A DNA stretch of 64,000 bases from Pelomicrobium methylotrophicum (GCF_008014345.1 NZ_VPFL01000001.1:124001-188000); one strand, 5' to 3'. Positions 44,066-54,843 are shown, counted from the stretch's first letter. Made by a program: numbers and translations. Notes: generated by a model from the letters alone, not told the origin.

Positions 44066-45547
44066 ATGGCAGACAAGGCGATGGCGCTCGAGACACGCGG
44101 CACCTGCGCCGCGGAGACGCCGCCCATGGACCGGCTGCTCTCCACCCTGGTACGCGAGCCCGTCACCTGCCTGCCCGACGCCTCGATCGCGTCGGTGCTG
44201 CAGACCATGCACCGTTATGCCATCGGTTCAATCGTCGTGGTAGATCAGGAGCAGCGCCCGATCGGGATATTCACGCTGCACGACCTCCTGAGCCGGGTGG
44301 CGTTGCCGCAGCGGAATTTAACCGAACCCATTGCCCAGGTCATGACCCGCGACCTCACCACCCTGCCGCCCAAAGCGACGGCCTACGAAGCCGCCCTGGC
44401 TATGGTGCGGCACGGCATCCGCCATGTCCTGGTGGTGGATTCCGGGCGGCTGATCGGAGTGATCTCGGAGAAGGACCTGTTCAGCCTGCAGCGCGTGAGC
44501 ATGCGTCAGCTGTCGCAGGACATCAAGAACGCCGACAGCCTGGAGAGCCTGAAGCAGTTCAGCGCAGAGGTTCGGACGCTGGCCCAGAGCATGCTTGTTC
44601 AGGGTGTCGCGGCGGAGCAACTGACCCAGTTCATCGCCTCGCTGAACGATCTGCTCACCCAGCGGCTGATCGATCTCGAGTTCCGGCAGGAAGAGCTGGG
44701 CGCCATCCGGCTGTGCTGGCTTGCCTTGGGCAGCGAAGGGCGCCTGGAGCAAACCTTGAGCACCGATCAGGACAACGGCATCATCTTCGAACCGCCGGCG
44801 GGAACGACGCCAGAAGCAGTGCGCGAGCGGCTGCTTCCCATCGCAAAGCGCATCAACTTGGCGCTGGACGCCTGTGGCTTTCCGCTGTGCAAGGGCGACA
44901 TCATGGCGAGCAACCCGCAATGGTGTCTGAGCGCAGCGGAGTGGCGGGCGAAGTTCGCTGCCTGGATCGACAGCGGAAGCCCCGAGGCCTTGCTGCACGG
45001 GTCCATCTTCTTCGACTTCCGTCCCCTCCACGGGGAGAGCCGGCTGGCGGCCGAACTGCGCGCGTGGCTGATGTCGCGCGTTTGTACGAATCGCCGTTTC
45101 CTTCACCAGATGGCGGAAAACGCCTTGCGCAACCGGCCGCCGCTCGGCTTTTTCCGGGACTTCGCGCTGGACGGTAGCGGCGAGCACCGCGACACCATCG
45201 ACCTCAAGCTCAACGGCGCCACCCTGTTCGTGGACGCCGCCCGCATCCTCAGCCTGCAGACAGGGGTCCCGGCGACCAACACCGCGCAGCGGTTGCGCCT
45301 TTCAGCAGACAAGATGGGCATCGACCGGGACGAAGTCGAATCCTGGATCGAAGCGTTCTACTTCATCCAGCGGTTGCGGCTACGCAACCAGCACCAGCAG
45401 AATCTCCACGGCAAGCCGATGGGAAACAGGATCAACCCCTACGCCCTCAATCGGCTCGAACGTCACATCCTCAAGGAGGCATTCCGACAGGCAAAGGCCT
45501 TGCAGGCGCGCCTCGCCCTGGACTATCAAGTCGCTGGAAGCGGCTAG
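44066..45547 (+). CDS. CBS-domain DUF294 nucleotidyltransferase
   Basis: 493 residues from an ATG at 44066, 13 bp after the exonuclease gene. Two CBS domains (about 14-145, VTCLPDASIASVLQTMHRYA and ISEKDLFSLQR) should bind an adenine nucleotide. A DUF294 nucleotidyltransferase of the GlnD type follows: LGSEGRLEQTLSTDQDNG carries the GS and DxD catalytic motifs. The C-terminal DUF294 substrate-binding domain ends near residue 480. Its target is unknown. The acs/symporter/exonuclease neighbourhood recurs in other Proteobacteria, which suggests a role in acetate or energy signalling. Confidence 0.88.
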   Translation: MADKAMALETRGTCAAETPPMDRLLSTLVREPVTCLPDASIASVLQTMHRYAIGSIVVVDQEQRPIGIFTLHDLLSRVALPQRNLTEPIAQVMTRDLTTLPPKATAYEAALAMVRHGIRHVLVVDSGRLIGVISEKDLFSLQRVSMRQLSQDIKNADSLESLKQFSAEVRTLAQSMLVQGVAAEQLTQFIASLNDLLTQRLIDLEFRQEELGAIRLCWLALGSEGRLEQTLSTDQDNGIIFEPPAGTTPEAVRERLLPIAKRINLALDACGFPLCKGDIMASNPQWCLSAAEWRAKFAAWIDSGSPEALLHGSIFFDFRPLHGESRLAAELRAWLMSRVCTNRRFLHQMAENALRNRPPLGFFRDFALDGSGEHRDTIDLKLNGATLFVDAARILSLQTGVPATNTAQRLRLSADKMGIDRDEVESWIEAFYFIQRLRLRNQHQQNLHGKPMGNRINPYALNRLERHILKEAFRQAKALQARLALDYQVAGSG

Positions 45548-45550
45548 CCG

Positions 45551-46225
45551 CTAATGGGGATGACCATGATCGAGCTGGTAGCCCCGGCCATGAAAAGTGC
45601 GCACCGTGATTCCCGTGTTCTCGAGCTTCTTGCGCAGGCGGTGCACGTAAACCTCGATCGCGTTGAAAGTGACGCTGTCGTCGAAGCCGTAGAGCCGTTC
45701 CAGAAGCTGTTCCTTGCTCACGACCCGACCGAAGTGCTGGAGCAGAACCTCGAACACGCCGATCTCCCGGGGCGACAGGGGAAGCACTCTCCCGTTCACC
45801 TGCAGCGTCCGGGTGACCGCGTCGTAGCTCACCCCTTCCCTGAGCACCCGGGGCGCGGGGCCGTACTGGCTGCGCCGCAGCAGCGCCCGCACCCGGGCCA
45901 GGAATTCGTTCACGCTGAAGGGCTTGGCCAGGTAGTCGTCGGCGCCCAGGTCCAGCACGCGGGCTTTGTCGTCCGGGGCATCCCGGGCCGAGAGGACCAG
46001 CACAGGCGTGGCGTTCAGCCGCGCCCTGAGCCGTCGCAGCACCTCGAATCCGTCCACGGTGGGCAGCCCGAGGTCCAGGATCACCAAGTCGAACGTATGC
46101 CGTTTGAGCACCTGGTCGGCAGTCGCTCCGGTGCCGACCCGGTCTACCGCGTAGTTGGAGATTTTGAGGGCGAATTCGATCGCCTCCCCGAGCACGGCGT
46201 CATCTTCGACCACCAAGATTCTCAC
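45551..46225 (-). CDS. OmpR/PhoB-family response regulator (QseB/TctD-like)
   Basis: 224 residues beginning at a GTG with a GAGGAG site. The receiver has VVEDDAVLGEAI, Asp51 in VILDLGLPTVDG, VLSARDAPDDKARVLDLGADDYLAKPFS, and the C-terminal winged helix has LSPREIGVFEVLLQHFGRVVSKEQLLERLYG and VYVHRLRKKLENTGI. It is convergent with the CBS gene (3 bp between stops) and divergent from the DUF4212 gene, with no kinase gene adjacent. It is the only DNA-binding regulator in the locus, so it may be the output of the symporter-kinase; this is inference. Confidence 0.92.
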   Translation of the reverse strand: MRILVVEDDAVLGEAIEFALKISNYAVDRVGTGATADQVLKRHTFDLVILDLGLPTVDGFEVLRRLRARLNATPVLVLSARDAPDDKARVLDLGADDYLAKPFSVNEFLARVRALLRRSQYGPAPRVLREGVSYDAVTRTLQVNGRVLPLSPREIGVFEVLLQHFGRVVSKEQLLERLYGFDDSVTFNAIEVYVHRLRKKLENTGITVRTFHGRGYQLDHGHPH

Positions 46226-46492
46226 ATGCTCCTCGACACTGGGTTCAAATCACGTTTCTCGCGAATCGGACCCGGATCTTTTTCCCCAAGCCGTGCCTTT
46301 CCCGAGATTTGCCTTTTCCTCAAGGCGTTGCTACTTTACACGTGGGCGTTATGCAGGTTCCCCGGCTTATAAGAAGAAGACGGAACCGCGCGTAAGGATT
46401 CTGTAAGCTATTCTAGCTTAGGATGCCAATAAAAAAACTGATCAGGCACTTCGCCTCAATTCAACCCCCCTGCATGCAAGAGGAGGACGCCC
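46226..46492. other. Divergent intergenic region with inverted repeat
   Basis: These 267 bp separate the OmpR-type regulator (minus) from the symporter operon (plus). They are more AT-rich than the genes on either side. A 7-bp inverted repeat (46404-46420) and a TTATAA-like element (about 46,366) are visible; a GAGGAGG ribosome site precedes 46,493. I cannot place promoters with confidence. Confidence 0.5.
46404..46420. promoter_or_regulatory. Inverted repeat, candidate regulator site
   Basis: TAAGCTA and TAGCTTA flank TTC, a perfect 7-3-7 dyad 72 bp upstream of the symporter genes. Its size suits a dimeric regulator; the adjacent OmpR-type protein usually binds direct repeats, so the binder is open. 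Confidence 0.45.
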
Positions 46493-46756
46493 ATGCAGCT
46501 CACCGAGAAACACCGGGAATACTGGCGCAAAAACCTGAGGATAACGGGGATCCTGTTATTCATCTGGTTTGTTGTAACTTACGTCATCGGCTGGTTCGCT
46601 AAGGAACTCGCCTCCATCACGATCCTCGGCTTCCCGTTCCCCTTCTACATGGGCGCCCAGGGATCGCTCATTATTTACGTGCTCATCATTTGGTATTACG
46701 CCCGCTACATGAACAAACTCGACCAAGAATACGGGGTTGCGGAAGGGGAGGAGTGA
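46493..46756 (+). CDS. DUF4212 small subunit of sodium:solute symporter
   Basis: 87 residues with two membrane helices (about 17-36 and 55-72) and an amphipathic N-terminus (MQLTEKHREYWRKNLR), the pattern of the DUF4212 family that always precedes a VC_2705-type symporter. It is 3 bp before the large gene, consistent with a two-component transporter. Confidence 0.93.
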   Translation: MQLTEKHREYWRKNLRITGILLFIWFVVTYVIGWFAKELASITILGFPFPFYMGAQGSLIIYVLIIWYYARYMNKLDQEYGVAEGEE

Positions 46757-46759
46757 CCG

Positions 46760-48838
46760 ATGGCTATCTCGAGCCAAGCTCAATTTAACCAAGCGCTGAA
46801 GAAGTACTACAGCTTCTATACCGGCGGCTTTATTGCCTTCATCATCGCCCTGGCGATTCTGGAAGCCTTGGGCGTTCCGAACCGGGTCATCGGCTACATC
46901 TTCCTGTTCGCCACCATTGCGCTCTACGCTGGCATCGGCATCATGAGCCGCACGGCGGACGTGGCCGAGTACTACGTGGCCGGGCGGCGCGTGCCGGCCT
47001 TTTTCAACGGCATGGCCACCGGCGCCGACTGGATGTCGGCGGCGTCCTTCATCGGGATGGCCGGCAGCCTTTACCTGTTGGGCTACGATGGTCTGGCCTT
47101 CATCATGGGATGGACCGGCGGCTACGTGCTGGTGGCCCTGTTCATCGCGCCCTACCTGCGCAAGTTCGGCCAGTTCACCATCCCCGACTTCCTGGGGGCC
47201 CGTTACGGCGGTCATGTCCCGCGCCTGATCGGGGTCTTCGCCGCCATTCTGTGCTCGTTCACCTACGTGGTGGCCCAGGTGATGGGCGTGGGCATCATCA
47301 CCAGCCGGTTCACGGGGTTGGAATTCGGCATCGGGGTGTTCGTCGGCCTGGCTGGCATCCTGGTATGCTCCTTCCTCGGGGGCATGCGGGCGGTGACCTG
47401 GACCCAGGTGGCCCAGTACATCATCCTGATCATCGCCTACCTGATTCCGCCCATCTGGTTGGCGGCGAAGCAGACCGGCGTGCCGGCCCCGTGGGTGGTC
47501 TACGGCTACCAGCTCCAGAAAGTGACCCAGCTGGAGGACAAGATCCTCGCCGATCCCAAGGAAAACGAAGTCCGGGATATCTTCAAGCAGAAGTCCGAGG
47601 CAGCCAAGGCGGCGCTGAAGGACCCCGCCAAGGCCTATGCGGACGGCAAAGCCGCGCTGGAGAAGCGGCTCGCCGACTTGAAGGCGGCCAACGCCCCGGC
47701 GGAGGAGATCGTCAAGGCCGAGGAAGCGCTCAAGAAGTACCCGGGCACCCTGGAGGCCGCCGTCGAGCAGTGGAAAAAGGACGAGAAGTTGGCAGCCCGG
47801 GCGGCGCCGCTCAAGCGCCACACCGAGATCTTCGCCGGCAAGGACGAGCAGGAGACCTCCCTCAAGCGGCGCAACTTCCTGGCCCTCATCCTCTGCCTCA
47901 TGGTGGGCACCGCGGCCCTGCCCCACATCCTGATGCGCTACTACACCACGCCCAGCGTGCGGGAGGCGCGGGTTTCGGTATTTTGGTCCCTGTTCTTCAT
48001 CTGCCTGCTCTATCTCACCGCACCGGCCCTGGCCGTGCTGGTGAAGTATGAAGTGTACGCCAACCTGGTGGGCTCGGCCTTCGCCGATCTGCCCCGGTGG
48101 GTGTCCCTGTGGCAGGCGGTGGACCCGACCTTGCTGTTCCTGTCGGATGTAAACGGCGACGGCATCATCCAGCGGGCCGAGATCGCCATCCACGGCGACA
48201 TCGTGGTGCTGGCAACCCCCGAGATCGCCGGGCTGCCCTACGTGATCTCCGGCCTGGTGGCGGCGGGGGGGCTCGCGGCGGCGCTCTCCACCGCGGACGG
48301 CCTGCTGCTCACCATCGCCAACGCGCTCTCCCACGACGTGTATTACAAGATGATCGACCCGAATGCGCCCACCTCCCGGCGCCTGACGGTGGCCAAGACC
48401 TTGCTCTTGGTCGTGGCCCTGCTCGCTGCCTACGTGGCGGCGCAAAAGCCGGCCGACATTTTGTTCCTGGTGTCGGCGGCCTTCTCCTTCGCCGCCTCCG
48501 CCTTCTTCCCGGCACTCGTCCTCGGCGTGTTCTGGAAGAAGGCGAGCAAGCTCGGGGCGATCCTGGGCATGGTGATCGGCTTAGGGGTGTGCTTCTACTA
48601 CATGGCCACCACTCAGCCGTGGCTACGGGGAGTGTTCGGCGTCACCGGTCCAATTTCGGACTACATGTGGTTCGGCATCCAACCCATCTCCGCCGGCATT
48701 TTCGGCATCCCGGCAGGGTTTATCGGTGTCATCATCGGAAGCCTGATCGCCCCCAACACCAACAAGGAGGTGATCGAGCTGGTGGACCATGTGCGTTACC
48801 CGAGCCTGGCCGGCGACATCGACACCCGGGCCACGTGA
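46760..48838 (+). CDS. Sodium:solute symporter, VC_2705 type (likely acetate/carboxylate uptake)
   Basis: 692 residues, SSS (SLC5) family. Membrane segments begin at about residue 20; family motifs are YYVAGRRVPAFFNGMATGAD, TIPDFLGARYGG and AALSTADGLLLTIANALSHD. A charged, Ala/Lys/Glu-rich soluble insertion (about 250-365) lies between two membrane parts and separates this subfamily from ActP. Linkage to acs and the acetate-type sensor suggests monocarboxylate uptake. The gene would share the terminator at about 50,760 if the intron inserted later. Confidence 0.9.
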   Translation: MAISSQAQFNQALKKYYSFYTGGFIAFIIALAILEALGVPNRVIGYIFLFATIALYAGIGIMSRTADVAEYYVAGRRVPAFFNGMATGADWMSAASFIGMAGSLYLLGYDGLAFIMGWTGGYVLVALFIAPYLRKFGQFTIPDFLGARYGGHVPRLIGVFAAILCSFTYVVAQVMGVGIITSRFTGLEFGIGVFVGLAGILVCSFLGGMRAVTWTQVAQYIILIIAYLIPPIWLAAKQTGVPAPWVVYGYQLQKVTQLEDKILADPKENEVRDIFKQKSEAAKAALKDPAKAYADGKAALEKRLADLKAANAPAEEIVKAEEALKKYPGTLEAAVEQWKKDEKLAARAAPLKRHTEIFAGKDEQETSLKRRNFLALILCLMVGTAALPHILMRYYTTPSVREARVSVFWSLFFICLLYLTAPALAVLVKYEVYANLVGSAFADLPRWVSLWQAVDPTLLFLSDVNGDGIIQRAEIAIHGDIVVLATPEIAGLPYVISGLVAAGGLAAALSTADGLLLTIANALSHDVYYKMIDPNAPTSRRLTVAKTLLLVVALLAAYVAAQKPADILFLVSAAFSFAASAFFPALVLGVFWKKASKLGAILGMVIGLGVCFYYMATTQPWLRGVFGVTGPISDYMWFGIQPISAGIFGIPAGFIGVIIGSLIAPNTNKEVIELVDHVRYPSLAGDIDTRAT

Positions 48839-48855
48839 TTGTTCAGGGGTGACGG

Positions 48856-50754
<1,899 letters not shown>

Positions 50755-50755
50755 C

Positions 50756-50790
50756 AAAAAGAAAGGCCCGCGCGAGCGGGCCTTTTTTAT
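50756..50790. terminator. Bidirectional intrinsic terminator and intron target
   Basis: AGGCCCGC GCGA GCGGGCCT (50764-50783) forms an 8-bp GC-rich hairpin with TTTTTT on the plus side and, on the minus strand, T-rich sequence (TTTCTTTTT) after the stem. It ends the TPR gene on the minus strand and could also end the symporter operon on the plus strand before intron insertion. The intron 5' end lies 2 bp beyond it. Confidence 0.85.
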
Positions 50791-50811
50791 CTCCCGCCTT
50801 TGGGCTGAGTT

Positions 50812-51411
50812 TTATACCTTCAGGTCTTTCACCAGGTGCGCGAGATCGGCACGCTGGGCATCCCGGATGAGCTGACGGGTCATGATCGGATCGAAGCGGA
50901 ACAAGTGATGCACCACCTCCTTGACCTTGTCGGGGTTGCGGGTGTGATGGTAAGCCATGCCTAGGGCGTACCAGGCGTGGGGGTTCATCGGCTGGAGTTC
51001 GGCGGCTTGCTGGAATGCGCTGACCGCTTCTTCGTGCCGACCCAGCGTCGCATAGCACATGCCCATGCCGTACCAGGCGCGGTCCAGCTTGGGGTTTAGC
51101 CTCACTGCGGCCTGGAAGGCCTCGATGGCCGGCTCGATGCGGCGCAGCTTCTCGCGCACGAACCCGAGATCGAAGAGCAGATGGGCGTTTTTCGGGGCGA
51201 GGCGGACTGCTTCCTCGAAATAGCCGAGAGCCTCCTCGTACCGGTCACGCCGGGCAAGCAGATAACCGAGGGCGCTTACCACCTTCACCGAGCGTGGACC
51301 ATGCTGCAACGCGACCCGGTACTCCCGCTCCGCCTGATCGTGGCGGCGCAACCACTCGAACATGCGCGCCCGCAGGTAATAACGCAGGGTGTCGAAATCC
51401 ATGTTGCCCAT
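50812..51411 (-). CDS. TPR-repeat protein
   Basis: 199 residues from an ATG at 51411 (or 196 from the ATG at 51402). It contains about four tetratricopeptide repeats ([80 protein letters not shown]) and no signal peptide, so it is a cytoplasmic scaffold of unknown partner. The open frame continues upstream to the tRNA, but that part is antisense to the small membrane gene and the tRNA and is not coding. Confidence 0.88.
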   Translation of the reverse strand: MGNMDFDTLRYYLRARMFEWLRRHDQAEREYRVALQHGPRSVKVVSALGYLLARRDRYEEALGYFEEAVRLAPKNAHLLFDLGFVREKLRRIEPAIEAFQAAVRLNPKLDRAWYGMGMCYATLGRHEEAVSAFQQAAELQPMNPHAWYALGMAYHHTRNPDKVKEVVHHLFRFDPIMTRQLIRDAQRADLAHLVKDLKV

Positions 51412-51549
51412 CGGCGCGGACCGCTCAAAACATCGTATTTTCCCTGTTGGATTTAACCCTCGCAAGCCGGCGCAGTGGCACGCCCGGGACAAGGGTCTGG
51501 CCCTACTGGACCTTATGCTATCCTTTCTTCTTTCTTCTTCGGATGCTCC

Positions 51550-51897
51550 ATGCTTCAGTTCATTTCCATCGTCAAGCTGCTGTGCGAAATCGTCGGCTTG
51601 TCGCTCATCGGTCAGGGAATCCTGTACGTACTGGCAGGAGCCAATCGCGAGAAGAACTTTCCCTACCTCATCCTGCGCACCGTCACCTCCCCCGTCACCA
51701 AGGCGCTCCGGTGGGTGACCCCCCGCTTTGTGCTGGACCAGCATTTGGGACTTCTCGCGTTTCTTATCGTCTTCCTGGTCTGGTTCTGGGCCGGACAGCA
51801 AAAGCTCAAGCTGTGTCTGACCGAGTATTCGACCCACCCCGCCTGCACGGCCATGCTGCAAAAGTACGAAGAGCGCCTCCAACGTTCGGGACAATGA
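51550..51897 (+). CDS. Conserved small membrane protein, unknown function
   Basis: 115 residues from an ATG at 51550. Two strong membrane segments (about 10-30 and 68-90; LGLLAFLIVFLVWFWAG) are separated by a conserved-looking soluble loop (NFPYLILRTVTSPVTKALRW). A Cys-containing C-terminal tail follows. It is divergent from the TPR gene, which fits a shared regulatory region. I do not recognise the family. Confidence 0.75.
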   Translation: MLQFISIVKLLCEIVGLSLIGQGILYVLAGANREKNFPYLILRTVTSPVTKALRWVTPRFVLDQHLGLLAFLIVFLVWFWAGQQKLKLCLTEYSTHPACTAMLQKYEERLQRSGQ

Positions 51898-51977
51898 CGC
51901 ATTGGGCCTTTGACAGGAAGGCCGTTCTCCCTTATGTTTGCGGCCTTGGCCCGGGCGCCGAAGCTTCAAACGGCCAC

Positions 51978-52070
<93 letters not shown>

Positions 52071-52414
52071 TCACAGCTAGTTAAATCAATCACTTAGCGC
52101 GTTCTGCGTAGTTCTTTCCCCCTTTCGTCCCCCCTTTTGGCATCAAGTTCAGGGGTGTTTGGCGGTGTCCGAGGCCGTGCCAAGCATGGCATGATGCACT
52201 CCGATAGCGTGCAGTCCGGTGATATCCCGCCCAGGCACAACGTGACCGATGGCGGGCGCGGCGCGAGATGCGCCGCATGACGATGGGATAGCGATGGCGT
52301 GGCGCGGTGCCCATCGTCAGCCGATGACGACGAGGTAACACTCCCGCGTGCGCCGAGGGCTATCACGGCGAGCGTAGTGCGTGCGTTTGCGCCGACGTTG
52401 CGCTGGAGTGCTAC
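52071..52414. other. Non-coding left end of tRNA-linked element with inverted repeats
   Basis: 344 bp with no convincing gene. Several dyads are visible: TGCCA-AGCA-TGGCA (about 52,180), GCGGCG-N7-CGCCGC (about 52,260) and GACGATGGG with CCCATCGTC (about 52,279-52,320). This could be an attachment-site flank or a regulatory region for the downstream alpA-like gene. No integrase is present, although integrases usually lie here. Confidence 0.4.
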
Positions 52415-52681
52415 ATGACAAAGCTGCTCACCGCAAGGGATGTATGCGACCTTTGCCGCATTTCCCGCTCCCGCCTCTACTATCTTGTCAAAGCCGGACA
52501 GTTCCCGGCAGGAGTTCTCATTTCGCGCAACTCACGTAGATGGACGGCCGACCAGGTTGAGGCCTGGATCGCAGCAAAAATCGCTGCTGCTGATGTCGCC
52601 GACAAAACTTTTGGCGAATCTGCTCGCGCGTCCTCCCGCCGCGCGGTGGAAGCCAGGCTTGCTCGCCGTTCTCAAGGCTGA
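52415..52681 (+). CDS. AlpA-family helix-turn-helix regulator/excisionase
   Basis: 88 residues with the AlpA/MerR-like DNA-binding pattern LLTARDVCDLCRISRSRLYY followed by LVKAGQFPAGVLISRNSRRW and ADQVEAWIAAKIA. AlpA proteins activate integrase or excision in satellites and prophages. It has a GGAG ribosome site and lies 11 bp before the primase-helicase gene. Confidence 0.85.
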   Translation: MTKLLTARDVCDLCRISRSRLYYLVKAGQFPAGVLISRNSRRWTADQVEAWIAAKIAAADVADKTFGESARASSRRAVEARLARRSQG

Positions 52682-52692
52682 GGGGGTGCGCT

Positions 52693-54810
52693 ATGTTTGA
52701 AAAGAAAAGCCGCCCGGAGGCGGCTACAACAAGGCAAGGTGTGCCCCAATTCTATCACGCGGAGGTTGCAGAGCACTTCAAGCAGGCTATGCGCCAGGCT
52801 GGCATTGAGCCGCCGCCAGAGATCATCGCCGATGGGAAAATCCATCGGTTTTCCGCCAACGGCCGTCGTGGTGACGATGCCGGTTGGTTTGTTCTCTATG
52901 CTGATGGCATTCCAGCCGGTGCTTTCGGTGACTGGAGGTCAGGAATCACCGGGACGTGGCGGGCCGACCTGGGCCGCCGCCTGAGTTTTGGGGAAGAGGC
53001 CGAGGTTAAAAGACGCATCGAGCAGGCCCGACGCCTGGCCGAGGAAGAGCGCCGACGCCGGGCAGAGCAAGCCGCCGCGCTGGCCGCCGCCGTGTGGAAG
53101 GATGCCCGGCCTGCCGGTGTTGACCACCCATACTTGGTCAAGAAAGGCGTGCGCCCGGTGCCGACGCTGCGAGAACTCGATGCCGCAGACATTGCCCGGC
53201 GGCTTGGATACACGCCGCAAGCGCGCGGTGAGGCTTTGCAAGGTCGAGTGTTGCTCGCCCCTGTCCGGGTGAACGGCAAGCTGGCAACGTTGGAGATGAT
53301 CGACGAGGTTGGCCGCAAGTCCGCGCTGGCCGGCGGAGCCAAGCGTGGTGGCTACTGGGCGACCGGCCCCTTGCCTGACAAGGGCCGCGTTGTGCTGTGC
53401 GAAGGCGTTGCAACCGCCTTGAGCATCGCCGAGACCTTGGGCGAGCCGGTGGCCGCCGCCTTGAGCGTGGGCAACCTGCAAGCCGCCGGAGAAGCCATCC
53501 GCGCCGCCAAGCCTGGCATTGAGCTTGTCTTGGCCGCCGATCTGGACAAGGCAACGGGCAAGCCCCACCCAGAAGCCGTCAAGGCTGCCGAAGCGCTGCG
53601 CTGCCCGCTTGCCGCCCCGAACTTCGGCCCCAATCGCGCCCAGGAGCAAACGGACTTCAACGATTTGCACATCGCGCGTGGATTGGATGCCGTGCGCGAG
53701 TCATTCGCCTTGGCGCAGGGGCCTGCCGTCAAACTGCTGAATGCCTCCGAGGTGACGCCGGAGCCTGTGACGTGGTTTTGGCAGGGTTGGATTGCCAAGG
53801 GCAAGCTTCACGTCCTTGCTGGGAAACCCGGCACGGGCAAAACGACGCTGGCGCTGGCGCTGGCCGCCATTGCGACGAAGGGGGGCACGTGGCCAGATGG
53901 CACGCGCTGCCATGCGGCTGATGACGTCATCATCTGGTCTGGCGAGGACGATCCGGCGGATACCATCGTTCCCCGCCTGATGGCCGCCGGTGCCGACCTG
54001 AAGCGGGTGCACTTCGTGACCGACGTGACCGGCGCGAACGGCGAACCACGGCCATTTGATCCCGCTTTCGACGTGCCGCTGCTCGCCCGGCAACTGGAAC
54101 GCATCCGCCCGGCGCTGCTGATCCTCGACCCGATTGTGTCCGCCGTGGCTGGTGACGCCCACAAAGGTAACGAGGTGCGCCGAGCTTTGCAGCCCCTTGT
54201 GGACGTCGCCGCCCGCGTGGGCTGCGCCGTGGTGGGCATCACGCACTTGAGCAAGGGCACAAATGGCCGCGATCCGATCGAACGGGTAACGGGGAGCATC
54301 GCATTCGCGGCGCTGGCCCGCGTGGTGATGCTCGCCGTCAAGAACGAATTCCAAGACACCGACACGCCGCCCCGGCTGCTGGTGCGCAGCAAGTCCAACA
54401 TTGGGCCGGACGAAGGCGGCATCGGCTATGACCTTGAGCGCGTCGAGGCGACTGTGGGTGTCTGGACGAGCCGCATTCGGTGGTTTGGCGCTGTGGAAGG
54501 CAATGCCCGCGTTTTACTCGCCAGGGCCGAAACGGTGCCGGAAGAGGAAAGCGACAGCGAACTCGAAGACGCCAAGGAATTTCTTGCGTCCCTGCTCGCT
54601 GATGGGCCAGTGGCAACGAAGATCATTCAGGCCGAAGCGAACGGAGCCGGGTATTCGTGGGCGACTGTTCGTCGTGCGCAAAAGGCTTTGGGGGTTGAGG
54701 CCGTCCGAACCGGCGGACTTGGCAAGTCCGGTTCTTGGTGCTGGCGCTTGCCTAAGATGCTCAACGATCCCCTAAGATGCTCACACTCTGAGAGTGAGCA
54801 TCTTAGGTAA
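52693..54810 (+). CDS. Fused TOPRIM primase and RepA-like AAA helicase
   Basis: 705 residues. The N-terminal half has a primase-like region (IHRFSANGRRGDDAGWFVLY, GAFGDWRSGITGTWRAD) and a TOPRIM-like domain (VLCEGVATALSIAETLG, ELVLAADLDKATGKP). The C-terminal half is an AAA/RecA-fold ATPase with Walker A LAGKPGTGKTTLALALA (about 377-393), DVIIWSGEDDPADTIVP and Walker B ALLILDPIVS, then a winged-helix tail. It would prime and unwind DNA for autonomous replication of the element. Its last codons contain the iteron-like repeats. Confidence 0.85.
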   Translation: MFEKKSRPEAATTRQGVPQFYHAEVAEHFKQAMRQAGIEPPPEIIADGKIHRFSANGRRGDDAGWFVLYADGIPAGAFGDWRSGITGTWRADLGRRLSFGEEAEVKRRIEQARRLAEEERRRRAEQAAALAAAVWKDARPAGVDHPYLVKKGVRPVPTLRELDAADIARRLGYTPQARGEALQGRVLLAPVRVNGKLATLEMIDEVGRKSALAGGAKRGGYWATGPLPDKGRVVLCEGVATALSIAETLGEPVAAALSVGNLQAAGEAIRAAKPGIELVLAADLDKATGKPHPEAVKAAEALRCPLAAPNFGPNRAQEQTDFNDLHIARGLDAVRESFALAQGPAVKLLNASEVTPEPVTWFWQGWIAKGKLHVLAGKPGTGKTTLALALAAIATKGGTWPDGTRCHAADDVIIWSGEDDPADTIVPRLMAAGADLKRVHFVTDVTGANGEPRPFDPAFDVPLLARQLERIRPALLILDPIVSAVAGDAHKGNEVRRALQPLVDVAARVGCAVVGITHLSKGTNGRDPIERVTGSIAFAALARVVMLAVKNEFQDTDTPPRLLVRSKSNIGPDEGGIGYDLERVEATVGVWTSRIRWFGAVEGNARVLLARAETVPEEESDSELEDAKEFLASLLADGPVATKIIQAEANGAGYSWATVRRAQKALGVEAVRTGGLGKSGSWCWRLPKMLNDPLRCSHSESEHLR
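54751..54807. repeat. Iteron-like repeats CCTAAGATGCTCA, two direct and one inverted
   Basis: Copies lie at 54751-54763 and 54771-54783 (plus) and 54795-54807 (inverted). The last two form a hairpin with a 14-bp stem, one A-A mismatch and three more pairs. They overlap the last codons of the primase-helicase gene; a shorter match (GCCTAAGATG) recurs near 55,335. Candidate replication origin or operator of the element. Confidence 0.65.
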
Positions 54811-54843
54811 AGAGGCTGCCGACACCGACGGTGAGGAGGTGCT

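Noticed and set aside
46556-48445. 629-codon open frame antisense to the symporter gene
   Set aside because: No family resemblance; the plus-strand symporter is certain, and high-GC DNA often leaves the opposite strand open.
52090-52366. Short minus-strand open frames next to the tRNA as an integrase remnant
   Set aside because: No tyrosine-recombinase motif; the region is dominated by dyad symmetry.
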